A stretch of 64,000 nucleotides of DNA, from positions 62,001 through 126,000 of the forward strand of contig CAJNDS010001635.1 of assembly GCA_905221605.1 (NCBI GenBank), read 5' to 3'. Source of the stretch: Symbiodinium natans (taxonomy: Eukaryota > Sar > Dinophyceae > Suessiales > Symbiodiniaceae). Below are positions 23,412-33,177 of this stretch, piece after piece. The position numbers were made by a program, and so were the translations under genes. The notes below the pieces were generated by a model. That model ran no database searches. It had not been told where the DNA came from and saw only the letters and a program-made list of their open reading frames with translations. Within the stretch, counting starts at the first letter, position 1. Every line of letters begins with the position of its first letter.

Positions 23412-23970
23412 CAATGGGCATTAAGCCTTGCCCATGCTGCCGGGCGTTTACCTTCACCAACCTTGAAGGTTCAGGCTGTCTTGCCATGTGGGACGCAAAA
23501 ACAATTTATATGTAGCTATCCCTCCTTGTGCCTCAAAAGGCCGACATACGCAGGGCACCCAAAGGGACCAGGGACCATAATTTGGAGGACTGCCCGATAT
23601 CCTTACGCAGGGTTGAGGCTTCCCAAGTGTGGATTCGCCATGTTACCCTTTGCTGGCCTCGCTGCGACTCGACGGCTTCACGACTTTAGTAGGAGCATCT
23701 AGGGTTTGGGGTTTCGGGGTCTTGGGATGCAGAGACGAGTCTCGTGCACGGATGGGGTCTTTGACGGGCATGCGATGTACTCTACTCAAGGCAAGTGTGT
23801 GTTTGGTTAAACTCTCAATGCCGGACTCTAAGTGAAATCGGCTCCCTGAACGTTGTACATAGTCGAGAACATCAAGCCCCGCGCAAACCTGGCAGCGTCG
23901 AAGCTCCAACTCCAAGTGAAGGCCATGTGTGAGCTGGCATCCTTGGCGACGACACCTTACTTTGCCCTTG
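23412..23970 (+). CDS. Two phase-matched exons, unknown protein
   Basis: Exon 1 is 23412-23468, after TTGGCAG. It reads MGIKPCPCCRAFTFTNLE, with a CPCC motif, and ends G|GTTCAG. Exon 2 is 23863-23970, after ACATAG; the split codon gives Val, then ENIKPRANLAASKLQLQVKA and MCELASLATTPYFAL, ending G|GTCTAT. Phases agree, including with the small exon at 22869. Exon 2 looks like two helices. A tiny in-phase candidate follows at 24108-24139. Confidence 0.5.
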
Positions 23971-24379
23971 GTCTATGAGACTGTTTTGGGGTGTTCCGGG
24001 CTTTTTGCGGGATAAATGTGCATGGGTTTGAGGATTCACGGTGCAGGGTTCAACAACAAAATTAAAAGGGTGCAGGACCATAACCCGGAAAGTCCTACTG
24101 TAGACAGCGACCAGCTATCCAAATGCCGACCACGAGGAAGTGTAAACTAGAGGCCGTTGCAAGACCTAGTGACCTAGTGGACAAGGTTCAAGTCAAGGCT
24201 GTTTGGCTACAGGTTGTTTGGCATGTGGCGGGGTTTATTTGGGTCTCTAGGGTTGGGGATTTACGAGAATACTCAGTCGGATGATTGGGGTTTAGGGCTT
24301 AGGATTCCCCCCCCGTTTTGATGTTTTCCCCCCAGGATTTTGATGCTTAATTCTGTTGACAGGAGGCACCTTCAGGAAG

Positions 24380-24841
24380 TGTAGTCGATGTCGCAGAGAG
24401 GGCTTCCGGGTGCTCTTCTTTCTTGAGCCATGGCGAGCTTCGAAACGTCAAAGGCCCTAAATGTGGTACCACCTGCAGTCTCCCTCAATTTTTTTAGTGT
24501 ATTCCGAGCAGAGGCCGTAAGGCCAAGGGGGCTTCGCAAGGGTCCCCAGAGCCGGTGCAACCCTGCACCTTGCTACCTTTTACACCTACCTCGGGCGTGC
24601 CCCAAACCTTCGTCCCAAGAAGCCCGAAGCCCTCTGAGTCTCGAACTCATTCCGACATGCTACTGATTCAGCAGTAGGCAACATGTATCCCAGACCCCCT
24701 CATCAGCCGTGTGTCTGGAAGATGCTTCCTTTCTTTTTTCACCACCGAAGGCCCCTCAAACCACCAACTTCGGAGATTTCAGGGTTTCGGGCTTGGCCCT
24801 GGCGGCACAGGCTTTCACCGACATTCACCACATCATCGCAG
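24380..24841 (+). CDS. Candidate exons, unknown protein
   Basis: Exon 1 starts at 24380 after AGGAAG and reads CSRCREGFRVLFFLEPWR, to a GC-type donor CGA|GCTTCG. Exon 2 is 24811-24841, after GGCACAG, and reads AFTDIHHIIA to G|GCCCTC. Phase 0 on both sides of the intron. Exon 2 is short and could be chance. An alternative frame from 24430 (MASFETSKALNVVPPAVS) is also open. Confidence 0.35.
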
Positions 24842-25154
24842 GCCCTCCTTCTTTTTTGGTTTTTGTTAAAACTTAGGGGGTGCCCTCTTGTTTTTTAGCC
24901 TGTTCCTGCAACAAGGATTGTCCTACAGTCGTCCCGCTTTTTGGGAAATACGCGGCTTTGGTGGGGGACAGATGGCCCTGAGATTGCCCATCAAGAGCGT
25001 CAAAAACTGAGTTTTTGAGATGGTTTAGGCTTCAGGGCTTAGAGTTCCCGAGCACAACCGTCATACCCTCCTGCGCTGTTTGGCCGGGGCTTTTAACCCG
25101 GGCACAAATGGGGAGTTGGAGCAGGTCCTACATTCATCCTGGCCAATGCGACAG

Positions 25155-25544
25155 GCAACTCCTGCACTGAAGAGCTATTGGCTCCTTGTTTGGGTTGAAG
25201 GTTTAGGGTTTTGCAAAAAAGGTTGTGAGCCACCCGACGCATGAGGTGACATCTAGAGTCTTTCCGACTGATGCGTTTTAGTTTTGTCTTATAAAAAGAC
25301 AAAAGATGTGTTTTATGTCTTAGACAATATAAAGGCTCAGCAGTACCCGATGCGTTTAGGGCCACTGCAACACCCCGAACTCTAGCCTTGCACCCAACAC
25401 CGCTAGACCCCAAACTCTCAACTCTTGAATCTCTTGAATCCAGCCTCCTACAGCACATGCCTCCGAGCGCTGGACGCAGGTAGGCTCATAAGTCGTTTTA
25501 AGTGGGATCACGTGTGCCTTCAGTGTCCTGAACACAAAAGCCGC
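25155..25544 (+). CDS. Chain of possible micro-exons
   Basis: Three tiny segments join in phase: 25155-25193 (NSCTEELLAPCL, ends G|GTTGAA), 25454-25479 (HASERWTQ, ends CAG|GTAGGC) and 25524-25544 (CPEHKSR, ends CGC|GTAAGC). Two donors are good. Exons this small are easy to find by chance, so the call is tentative. Confidence 0.25.
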
Positions 25545-26230
25545 GTAAGCTTACTTTGAATGACATCCATGGGCCGGCCAAGAACCGCCATAGACACGCA
25601 TCAGGAAACCTGAGCAGGTAGGCTCCACCTCAGCCCCCAAACTATGGGGCGGTCCCCAAAGTCACAAAGTATCTATCTCGGGGTTCTTATGATAAGGATG
25701 ATGTCGTTATGGGGGTATAGAAGGGGTACCACTTTTTGTGGAAATAGCCATATCAAGGCACCGAAGCTCCAACATCCACAGACCCCAAAAGACTATTCCC
25801 CAGACAAATAATTCCTACACTAACATTTGTAACTTTGGGGCAATTTGGAGCCTTGTGGAAATGCCAAAGCAATCGTTACTGAAGCCTTATGTGGGCGTTG
25901 TTTGCGAAATCGCGGGCGGAAGAGGGGGGGGGTTCGGGGGAAACGTAACCCCCCCCCCCCCCCACCGCAATGCCTGCAAGTCGCCTGAGAGGCGCGCCCG
26001 TCCTCCCCTACATTAACACCGGCTCATCCTTCTGCGCTGATCGCACAGAGCTTCTCGTGCTGATGTGCGGGGGTTTGAGGGTTCCAAGGGTTCATTGGGG
26101 TACTTGTAGTCACCCCTGACCCTCTCAGCTTACGGGTATAAGGTGCTTGGCTCAGAAGTTATCGTAACAAAAAAGCTCAATCATGACCCGAAGACTTGAA
26201 GAGCGCAGCTCTCGGTTTATTCCTGATAGC

Positions 26231-26314
26231 TTGGGAGTCCTGAAATAGGGATTCTAATAGGGGGTACTATACTCCCTATTAAGGACTGTTTAGTATAAGA
26301 GGAGAGCATCCCAA
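26231..26314. mobile_element. Family A TIR element, copy 4 (shortened left end)
   Basis: It starts TTGGGAGTCCTGAAATAGGG, lacking the usual left-end C-run, and ends AGAGCATCCCAA. The family core CTATTAAGGACTGTTTAGTA is present. Flanks CTGATAGC and CTGATGAC agree at 6 of 8. Confidence 0.75.
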
Positions 26315-26359
26315 CTGATGACTCCAAACAGCTCCTTCACCGGCTCAAGCTTTAAAGTT

Positions 26360-26410
26360 AAACCCTAAACCCTAAACCCTAAACCCTAAACCCTAAACCC
26401 TAAACCCTAA
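26360..26410 (-). repeat. Telomere-like array (CCCTAAA)n
   Basis: About seven perfect units, upstream of the exon beginning near 26590. Confidence 0.95.
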
Positions 26411-26589
26411 GGAAGCCTTCAAAACAGACACTGGCCCTTTCTCCATGCCATACGGTATGAGCCCGGCAGCACGCCAAGAACTGACTGCCCTTAAACCCCA
26501 AGGGCCCCTACACCCTAAACCAACAAAAACACACAGGGTTGAGAGTTTTTGGTTTTAGGTTTAGGGATTAGGAGGGGGAGTGAGGAGCT

Positions 26590-26745
26590 CAGGACCCCGG
26601 CTACTTTACCGTGCTGAGTCCCTCCGTGCGTTTGCGGGCACACACTTCCTGAAGATTGGGGCTATATGGGAGGTTCTTAAGATCATGTTCCCGTCATCCT
26701 ATGGCCACACAAACGAGCGAGCCCACCATTCAGAGAACCCCCTCT
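26590..26745 (+). CDS. Exon, unknown protein
   Basis: Open frame containing RLLYRAESLRAFAGTHFLKI followed by GAIWEVLKIMFPSSYGHTNE. Composition is strongly protein-like. The 3' border is uncertain: GAG|GTTCTT inside it, a GC donor after TATG, or an end near 26745 just before AACCCTAAGCCCTAAAC. Helical, aromatic-rich; family not recognised. Confidence 0.5.
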
Positions 26746-26822
26746 CCCTTAATTATGCCGAATCGACTCCTTGGAAACCCTAAGCCCTAAACTCAATGCT
26801 GATCCTAGAGGGACGTCTGCCA

Positions 26823-26967
26823 GGCGGGTGGCCAAAAATAAAAACCTATGCAGCGACAGCGCCCGAGGGAGACCCTGAACCCTCTGTAAGGTGTATGCTC
26901 ACCCTGCAGCAAGCCGAAGAACTCTTCGGCATCCAGCTCAACTTCCACCATGTCATGGGCTCGGGAG
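26823..26967 (+). CDS. Exon, unknown protein
   Basis: After TGCCAG, with GC completing a Gly codon. It contains KTYAATAPEGDPEPSVRCML and then TLQQAEELFGIQLNFHHVM, open to GGA|GTTGGG. A CCCTAAGCCCTAAAC tract precedes the acceptor. A minus-strand open frame overlaps but is less protein-like. One of the strongest single exons in the window. Confidence 0.6.
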
Positions 26968-27119
26968 TTGGGTGAGTTTTGCATGTTTTTTTGTCGTGGA
27001 GCCTTCAGGGGTTTGTGAAGTTTTGGCGTTGCAAGGTGGTTCAGGGTGGGGCCTTCAGGGCTTATGAGATTTTGGCGTTGCAAGGTGGTTCAGGGACTTG
27101 TTGAAGGAGTTGGGAGTTG

Positions 27120-27175
27120 GGAACCGGGGGTGGGGGGGGGGGGGGGGGGGGTAGTGGGGGGGAGCGGAGGGGTAG
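27120..27175. repeat. G-rich low-complexity run
   Basis: About 20 consecutive G within a longer G-rich stretch. Confidence 0.9.
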
Positions 27176-27514
27176 CTTAGGACATATTGGAGTCTGGACG
27201 GTTTTTTTTTTCTGTTTTTTCTGTAGGTTTAGGGCGCTGTTTGTAGGTTGTCGTCATCCAACCAGTCTCCGCTAAGAACTCCAGTTCCCCGACAGTCTGA
27301 CGGGCTCTAAAAGGGTGAAAAGAAGGAGAGCCTAAACTTTCAAAACCATGGAATGTTCCGTGAAGCCCAACGCAGGCAGACTTAGAGATTCCCACGGTGT
27401 GGTCCCGGCTGCACACCCACACCTGAAGGGGTCTTGCCGGTGAGAGTGGGAGTTAGGTGCCCCTACCCCTTTCTCCCCATTCCTTGCTCCACTAGACATA
27501 CATTCAGTGGCTGA

Positions 27515-27580
27515 ATGAGTACACTTTATACTTTTGGGGATACTATAATCCCCTATAAAACCAAAAGTGTACACTTTTTT
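27515..27580. mobile_element. Short palindromic element
   Basis: AGTACACTTTATACTTTTGGGG at left faces CCAAAAGTGTACACTTTT at right around a small AT-rich core. Single copy in the window. Flanking duplication not clear. Confidence 0.4.
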
Positions 27581-27610
27581 GGGGCTTCTGAATTCAGCAA
27601 CGAAGCATAG

Positions 27611-27885
27611 TCCAACTTGCGGGCCCTGTCCGGAACTGAGGACACCTTTGACGTGGTGTTCCACACCGCCGAGGCCTGATAAAGAGTTTTGTGGGCTCAT
27701 GTTCTTGCAACTCATCGCTTATCGGATGAGGAGACCCTAAACCCTTAACCCTAAACAATAAACCCTGCGGGTGGCAAAAATGAAGAATCCTAAATCTTGA
27801 TTGAGCTGTAGCACCCTTTTTCCCGCAGTGCTGCGCCAGGTGCAAGCCTTCTGCGAAGACTGGCGGGTGGCAACCAATGCCCTAG
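27611..27885 (+). CDS. Two exons apparently joined by a GA-AG intron
   Basis: Exon 1 is 27611-27677, after GCATAG. It reads SNLRALSGTEDTFDVVFHTA and is open to GCCT|GATAAA. Exon 2 is 27829-27885, after TTCCCGCAG, reads LRQVQAFCEDWRVATNAL and ends G|GTGCTT. A GA donor leaves one base (T), which with TG completes Leu and avoids the in-frame TGA, giving HTAEALLRQVQAFCEDW. Without it, exon 1 would end at TGA. A CCCTAAA tract lies in the intron. Family not recognised. Confidence 0.55.
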
Positions 27886-27987
27886 GTGCTTGGGCAGGGA
27901 AGGGGAAACCCACAATCCTAACTTGTTGAAACGATGGTGTTTGGGGATTTGCGGTTGTTACGGAAAAGTTACGTGCGTGCAATATAC

Positions 27988-28080
27988 AAATATAGAAGGT
28001 ATATGATATGAGATATATATATATACACACACTCAATATAAGATGTATAAATATAGACACACAAGATACACATACTTTAA
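27988..28080. other. AT-rich intronic segment
   Basis: TA/CA-rich low-complexity DNA. The open frame across it on the minus strand is hydrophobic because of TAT/ATA codons, not because it is a gene. Confidence 0.7.
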
Positions 28081-28344
28081 TATGGATAACAAGAGTACTA
28101 ATGCACATTTTTGGCTGTGTAAGATCTTCATCTCAACAACTAGCTAGGTTTCTTTGATCTAAACCCGGAGCCCTAAAGCCCTTACGCCCGAGACAAAAAC
28201 CTTTGCGGATCGCTGCAGGAACGTACTCCAACTGCAGCTTTCAATTTGGGCCGACTGCCGATGCCGCTCAACAGTGGTGCAGAGTGCGGTTCCGTGGGTT
28301 TTTTTCGAGGGTTGAGGGTTGGGGGGTGAGGGTTGAGGGTTAGC

Positions 28345-28550
28345 GGTATATGGGCTTAGATGGTGTTTCTGTGCGTATTCCTCACCCCTTCATGGCAAAC
28401 GCAGTCAAGGTGTCGAGTAGAGGGCTCAGGAAGGCCGTACTGGTAGGTTCGGGGTTGAGGCACAGCCGAGCGGCTTCCGCGAATGTGCTAACGGGCTTCT
28501 TTTTTGAAGGGAGAAAGTCTCGGAAGCCGATTGAAGCGCTGCAGAGCTAG
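28345..28550 (+). CDS. Exon, unknown protein
   Basis: Open frame reading GLDGVSVRIPHPFMANAVK, VSSRGLRKAVLVGSGLRHSR and VLTGFFFEGRKSRKPIEALQ, up to TAG at 28548. Basic, protein-like. Whether it ends at the stop or at an upstream donor is unclear. It is preceded by a degenerate TTGAGGG tract (28307-28340). Confidence 0.5.
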
Positions 28551-28643
28551 GATTTGTTAAATTGGAGAATCCTTTCATGCACTTATAACTCTTCACCCCC
28601 TGCGCCCCTCTCAAATTGGTGACTCAAAAGAGGTTCACTCAGA

Positions 28644-28746
28644 GAGTTCTTAAAGGGTGCGTTTGAGATGGGGGATGCTCGAGGACTTCTTTGCCTGGCA
28701 GATCTCCATGGGAATGCTGCTGAACTACGTGCCCAAGGATTCCAGG
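28644..28746 (+). CDS. Exon with a telomere-like donor
   Basis: After ACTCAG. It contains FLKGAFEMGDARGLLCLADL followed by HGNAAELRAQGFQ and ends CAGG|GTTTAGGGTTTATGG, so the donor is made by a telomere-like unit. The following intron ends with CCCTAAA repeats (28836-28883) before TTTGCTCAG at 28897. Clear coding character; function unknown. Confidence 0.55.
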
Positions 28747-28897
28747 GTTTAGGGTTTATGGCCAGGCTCAGGGCCCTCAAGAAGTGAATGAAGCCGGTGG
28801 CCTGGGAGCCCGGTGCAACACGTCCTACAATCTCCTAAACCCTAAACCCTAAATACTTAACCCTAAACCCTAAACCCTAAACTCTTCGTTTGCTCAG

Positions 28898-28980
28898 ATG
28901 CCACTTCTGCATGGGTGGTAAGCCCCACTTTGCTGCCGTGAGGACAAGGAGAAAGTTGGCTGGCGTGCCCATGCTGCGAA
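28898..28980 (+). CDS. Candidate exon after a CCCTAAA-ended intron
   Basis: Two readings follow TTTGCTCAG. In phase with the previous exon it gives a short exon (DATSAWV) to GTG|GTAAGC. Out of phase it gives CHFCMGGKPHFAAVRTRRKL, to a stop or donor near 28980. The first is supported by phase and a good donor, the second by length. Confidence 0.35.
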
Positions 28981-29148
28981 GTTAAGGTTTAGGGTTTAGG
29001 TTTGTTTGGGGCTCAAAGTATAGAGCATGCATAGGCGAAGGGTTTGTTCCTGGCTCGGGCCTTGTCATCGTCGTCATCATCCTCATTAGGGGCATCTTCT
29101 GCGTTACCCATGCCAGGCGCGTCACGGAGACAGCAGCATCAAAGATAG

Positions 29149-29256
29149 CAACACCAACAGCAGCAACAACCACAACTGCCACAACTTACCACGACTACCA
29201 CAAATACCACGACTTCCACAACTACCAGAACCACCTCAACGACCGACGAAGACAGC
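29149..29256 (+). CDS. Thr-rich coding segment interrupted by a LINE
   Basis: Downstream of a stop at 29146 the frame is open through a Gln-rich start, then TTTTTNTTTSTTTRTTSTTD, then EDS. It continues in frame into the LINE reverse transcriptase at 29257. After the LINE, the duplicated GACGAAGACAGC (31378-31389) continues DEDSSSTSSSRRRSSS in the same frame. This fits an exon of the Ser/Thr-rich gene that occupies 33-45 kb. Confidence 0.5.
29245..29256 (+). repeat. 12-bp target-site duplication, left copy
   Basis: GACGAAGACAGC, identical to 31378-31389, bracketing the truncated LINE. Confidence 0.75.
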
Positions 29257-29259
29257 CTT

Positions 29260-31032
29260 TCTGCCTGGGCTGAGTGGACCTATGACCGGCACAGCCGCCT
29301 GCTCTTTGGGGACGCGTGCCTGTCGTCGGAAGCCGGGGTTCAGCAGGGCGACCCGCTTGGCCCCCTCCTTTTCTCCCTGGCTCTTCATCCTGCCCTGCAA
29401 GCTGCGGGCTCTGGCCTAACCCCGCCTGCACTGGTTCTGGCCTTCCTGGACGATGTCTGCTTGGCCGGAGATTACCGTCATGTTGCTGCCAGCCTGGCCC
29501 GCCTCGCCGCCGCCGCGCGTCAGGTCGGGTTGGAACTCAATCCCAGCAAGTGCGAAGTTGTTACCTGCGCTGGGCCCGACAGCTGCGTTGACATGCGCGC
29601 TTTCCCTGCCGGTGTGCGAGTGAACTCTTCCGGAGCTTTCTCCTTCCTGGGGGCCCCCGTCGGTCCGCCTGCCTACTGCGAGGCGTTCACGATGGCTGAG
29701 CGTGTGGAAAAGGCAAGGCCGCTACTTCGAGAGTTGGCGACCCTCCCTGACACCCAGACCGGCCTCCTGCTCCTCCGCCACTGTGCTTCCTTCTGCCGCA
29801 TCGCCTACTCCTCGAGGGTCACCCCGCCCGGGTTGCACCGTGACTCACTTGAAGCGTTTGACAGCGATGTGCGGAAATGTTTGGAACACATGTGCACTGG
29901 CCCCCTCACTGCTGAGGCTTGGGCGCAAGCCACCCTTGGCACCTCAGTCGGTGGGCTTGGTCTCCGGCTGGCCTGGCTGCATGCGCCAGCCGCCTACATA
30001 GCTTCTCTGGCAGGCACTGCTTCTGCTTGTGTGGGTTTGGATCCGGCCTACGACCCTGCCTCCAACTCGGCCTACCTTGCGGCAGTCACCACTCACAACC
30101 AGAACGTCTCCCCGCATGACCACCTTAGTGTTCCGGTGCACCCCCACACCCGACAGCGCCAGCTGTCCCAGGCACTGGACCGCGCTGTGGTCTCGCGCAT
30201 GTTGACTCCTGAACCGGGCCGTGTTGCGGCCAGGGCCCACCTCAAGCTGCTCGAGCTTCCCGGCGCTGGCGCTTGGCTGCATGCTCCGCCCAGCGAGGCA
30301 CTCGGACTCCATGTCGAGCCACGCTTGTTCCGTACCATGGTCCAACTCCGTCTGCGCTTGCCTGTCACAGTTGGGGATGCCGCTTGCCCTCTCTGCGATG
30401 GAGTTGCCGACCAATTTGGGGACCACTCCCGTTCCTGTCCATGTGGTGGAGACCGTGTCAAAAGGCACAACCGCCTTCGCTCCATCCTGGCCGCCCGCGT
30501 CCAGGCTGCTGGTCTAACGGTTGAGGTGGAGAAGTCGGGTCTCCTTCCTCTGCGCCCGGATGCTGACGAGGCCGCGGCGGGTGGGCGAGGCATGGGACAT
30601 CGTCGGCCTGCAGATGTGTGGGTCGCTCAATGGGGGTTACACGGGCCCGCCGCTCTGGACCTCGCCGTCACCTCTGGCATGCGCACAGGTGCAGCCTTGG
30701 CCCAGTCAGCCCAGTCCAGCCAGGCGGCTGTCGAAGCCTATGAGGCACAGAAGCGCACCCACCTACAAACTGCGAAGCATTGTGCGGACGAAGGTCTGCA
30801 GTTCATCCCCCTCGTCGCGGAGGCCTGCAGCGGTGGCTGGGGGCCCACCGCCGCCGAAACGTGGCGCGTCTTGGGCGGGCTTCTGGCGGCTCGGACCGGA
30901 GACACCCCTGCTGCCGAGACCGCTCGCCTTCTGCAGTGCCTCGCCATCACCCTGCAACGCGAGAATGCTCGGGCTGTCCTGCGCCGGCTGCCCGAGACTG
31001 CTGGGGTGACCGCCCCCTTCGCTGAGCCCTGA
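29260..31032 (+). CDS. Partial reverse transcriptase with restriction-like endonuclease domain
   Basis: About 590 codons, open from the left edge; the true start is lost. In order: GVQQGDPLGPLLFSLALHPA (RT motif around 29338), AFLDDVCLAG at 29440-29469 (the catalytic DD box in the FLDD form), the thumb region, then CPLC...GDHSRSC at about 30388-30438 (CX2C-X9-HX3C zinc knuckle), then GGDRVKRHNRLR. RRPADVWV...ALDLAVTS follows at about 30604-30675, which fits the PD...D core of restriction-like endonucleases of R2/CRE-type LINEs. The catalytic RT fold is incomplete, so the copy cannot be autonomous. GC is higher than in the flanks. Confidence 0.85.
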   Translation, partial: SAWAEWTYDRHSRLLFGDACLSSEAGVQQGDPLGPLLFSLALHPALQAAGSGLTPPALVLAFLDDVCLAGDYRHVAASLARLAAAARQVGLELNPSKCEVVTCAGPDSCVDMRAFPAGVRVNSSGAFSFLGAPVGPPAYCEAFTMAERVEKARPLLRELATLPDTQTGLLLLRHCASFCRIAYSSRVTPPGLHRDSLEAFDSDVRKCLEHMCTGPLTAEAWAQATLGTSVGGLGLRLAWLHAPAAYIASLAGTASACVGLDPAYDPASNSAYLAAVTTHNQNVSPHDHLSVPVHPHTRQRQLSQALDRAVVSRMLTPEPGRVAARAHLKLLELPGAGAWLHAPPSEALGLHVEPRLFRTMVQLRLRLPVTVGDAACPLCDGVADQFGDHSRSCPCGGDRVKRHNRLRSILAARVQAAGLTVEVEKSGLLPLRPDADEAAAGGRGMGHRRPADVWVAQWGLHGPAALDLAVTSGMRTGAALAQSAQSSQAAVEAYEAQKRTHLQTAKHCADEGLQFIPLVAEACSGGWGPTAAETWRVLGGLLAARTGDTPAAETARLLQCLAITLQRENARAVLRRLPETAGVTAPFAEP

Positions 31033-31377
31033 GAGCTGACTCAGCCCTGAGAGCTGAGTTCTCCGATCCGGGATGTGTGCTTCACAGTCCATGGCCAATG
31101 CCTGCCCGTTGCCCCGCCCGCATGCCCCTCCGCTCGGCTTCCTGATGCCGTTCAAGAGTCGCCCTCATCCCTTGCTGAGCTGCCTGCGCAGCACCGAGCG
31201 CGTACTTTAGCTGCTACCCACGCCGGCCCTTTTCCGCTGCCCCCCCGGGTTACACACGCCCGCCGCCTTGGCAAAGTCCACTTGGGGTTCAGAGGAGTCT
31301 TTTAGGTGCACCTTTTCGCGCCGCCCTCAGAAGTAGGAGTCAGAAGCGCACAACTTGTATATACCACCCTCGGGTGA

Positions 31378-31389
31378 GACGAAGACAGC
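31378..31389 (+). repeat. 12-bp target-site duplication, right copy
   Basis: GACGAAGACAGC, followed directly by an AGC/CGC-rich stretch coding Ser and Arg in the frame of the interrupted Thr-rich segment. Confidence 0.75.
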
Positions 31390-31547
31390 AGCAGCACCAG
31401 CAGCAGCCGCCGCCGCAGCAGCAGCTGCAGCAAACCGACAAGCAAGCAAGCAAACGAAAAACAACTGGAAAACCCTAAGCTTCTAGAACGAGTACAGATG
31501 GGGCCCTGACTAGGCCTTCACCCCCTCCCCCCCACCCAACCTGAAGG

Positions 31548-31620
31548 CCCCCACCATGAGCCTTGCCACGGCGACCAGCAGGTTCGATGACCGCTTCGTG
31601 GGAGCCTGCCGCTGTTGATC
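31548..31620 (+). CDS. Weak candidate exon
   Basis: Reads APTMSLATATSRFDDRFVGA and then CRC before a TGA. Protein-like but short, with uncertain borders. Confidence 0.3.
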
Positions 31621-31756
31621 TCCGATCTTGTTCGGTCACCCGTCCGAGAAGTTGTACAGAATGATGGTTGGTGTAGGGTCGGCGGTACTTGGGCTTTAAG
31701 GGGCTGCGACTTTGCGAGTTTGGGATGGGGATTGTCTTGGATTGCAGTACATCGCC

Positions 31757-31780
31757 GCCCCCCCCCCCCCCCCCCCCCCA
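31757..31780. repeat. Long C-run
   Basis: More than 20 nearly uninterrupted C. The + frame open across it gives poly-Pro and is not evidence of a gene. Confidence 0.9.
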
Positions 31781-31933
31781 AGGCCTTGGGGCTCCATTTA
31801 TCCCGGCTGTTGGATTTTAGCTTCGGGCCCAGAAAACACCACGAAGACTGGTAGCAGTCCTGCGCTTCAAACAGGTTGGTTAGGGTTTCAAGGTTCAGTT
31901 GAGCTTAGCCTCGTCTTTCTCACTTGGCATCAG

Positions 31934-32077
31934 CAACCGTCCCAGGTTTATCATCAGCAGCAGTACGACGAGGTAATGGGCAACATCTCGAGCTGCAGCG
32001 TCATCATTGAAGATGACCCATGGCTGCACAAGCGGGGAGGTCAGGGGCCAACTTCGTCGACGGTCTTGTCTGAATGA
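31934..32077 (+). CDS. Candidate exon, unknown protein
   Basis: After GGCATCAG. Open frame with QPSQVYHQQQYDEVMGNISS, then CSVIIEDDPWLHKRGG, to TGA at 32075 or an earlier donor (for example GAG|GTAATG). Acidic, with a possible N-glycosylation site (NIS). The DNA just downstream (32128-32152) matches one end of the element at 41.9 kb. Confidence 0.4.
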   Translation, partial: QPSQVYHQQQYDEVMGNISSCSVIIEDDPWLHKRGGQGPTSSTVLSE

Positions 32078-32279
32078 GGTACCCGATAGAATCCCTGAAA
32101 GGGTAGACAAGGGGCCCCAATTCCCTCATTCCCTGCTAACCAACAGTAAGGTTCTGGCCTGAGCTTGTTAGGTTCGGGGGCTGCACCCGCAAGACAGCAA
32201 TCTGCGTGTCCAAGGCATGGTGCGAAGCCTAATTCTGGATTCCTAGATGCCAGGTGGAGGCTCATGCCGCTACATGCAT

Positions 32280-32407
32280 GAATAAAGTCAAGTGAATGCA
32301 TAAACAAAAATAAATACATACATACATATCTATATATACTACATATGTATACATACTGCATATCTATCTATCTATATATATATATATGCATTAAATACAA
32401 ATATAAC

Positions 32408-32444
<37 letters not shown>

Positions 32445-32445
32445 G
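32280..32445. repeat. AT-rich dinucleotide tracts
   Basis: TA/TATC repeats including a nearly pure (TA)n run at about 32410-32440. Confidence 0.9.
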
Positions 32446-33177
32446 TACATGTTCCTGAGCCCCCCCACCCCTCAACTCCGGACTTGAACACCCTATGTTG
32501 GTCCGCCAGCAAACCAAATCCTAACCCCTGCAGCAAGCTAGACACTACGCCCTTTATCCCCACAACCTTTCGACCAGAAGCTGCGAATCCCTTGGAGCTT
32601 GGCGGGGGGCCTTTACCCACCCTGCGGGCCCTTCCCCTTCCCCTCCCCTCTTCCCGGAAAAAGAAGAAGAAGAAGATGTACCCGAAGTTTGCAATCGAGT
32701 CAGGAATGGGTAGTAGTTAGAACTTACTCCTAGATCCCAAGAGGCTTACCAAACGGGACAAGTGAGGTCTAGGTCCCTCACCCATAAACCCTGGTCCAAA
32801 GCTACTGAGGCTGATGCCTGCAATGCAGAGCCGAACTGCACGTTCCGCCCGATCTTCCAATCGGGCACCTGAGCGAAAGCAGTTCTAAATTTTGTAGAAG
32901 CGGCGAGTTCAAAGCATCATAATCATAGGTAGGCTAGGTCTACCGCTGTTCGGGGGTTTGCTGCTTACACCAATGAACCACCAAAATTCCAAAAACCAGT
33001 CTAGCGTAAAGTTCTTTGTCAGCCTTCCCCAGAGCGCAGGGGACCCGCGCAGCTTCTTGATACCTTTTTTTCTCAGACCTCAGGCATGTGAACCCTGACT
33101 GAGCTGCGAATCAGGGAGAACCTCATGCACTGAATATCCGAGTTTCCCTGTAAGCCACTTCAAGCTGAGGAAAGTGC

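Larger units (their letters stand above)
25545..26579. other. Intron-like DNA with one element and one coding-like island
   Basis: A coding-like island at about 25853-25915 reads LVEMPKQSLLKPYVGVV without secure borders. The motif AATAATTCCT...GGCAATTTGGAGCCTT at 25808-25855 recurs at about 57758-57790, a dispersed-repeat end. A CCCTAAA array lies at about 26360-26410. Confidence 0.4.
29257..31389 (+). mobile_element. 5'-truncated LINE-type retrotransposon
   Basis: A non-LTR element lacking everything upstream of the middle of its reverse transcriptase. It carries the late RT motifs, a zinc knuckle and a restriction-like endonuclease domain, stops at 31032 and has about 345 bp of 3' sequence. 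The 12-bp GACGAAGACAGC occurs just before it (29245-29256) and at its end (31378-31389), as expected for target-primed insertion with 5' truncation. There is no poly-A tail; the DNA following is CAG-rich. Confidence 0.85.

Noticed and set aside
29944-30593. Minus-strand frames of 166-174 codons
   Set aside because: They lie antisense to the RT gene, whose motifs fix the + strand.
31712-32077. 121-codon + frame as a single gene
   Set aside because: The first part is a poly-C run and telomere-derived text; only the last part (from about 31934) looks coding.
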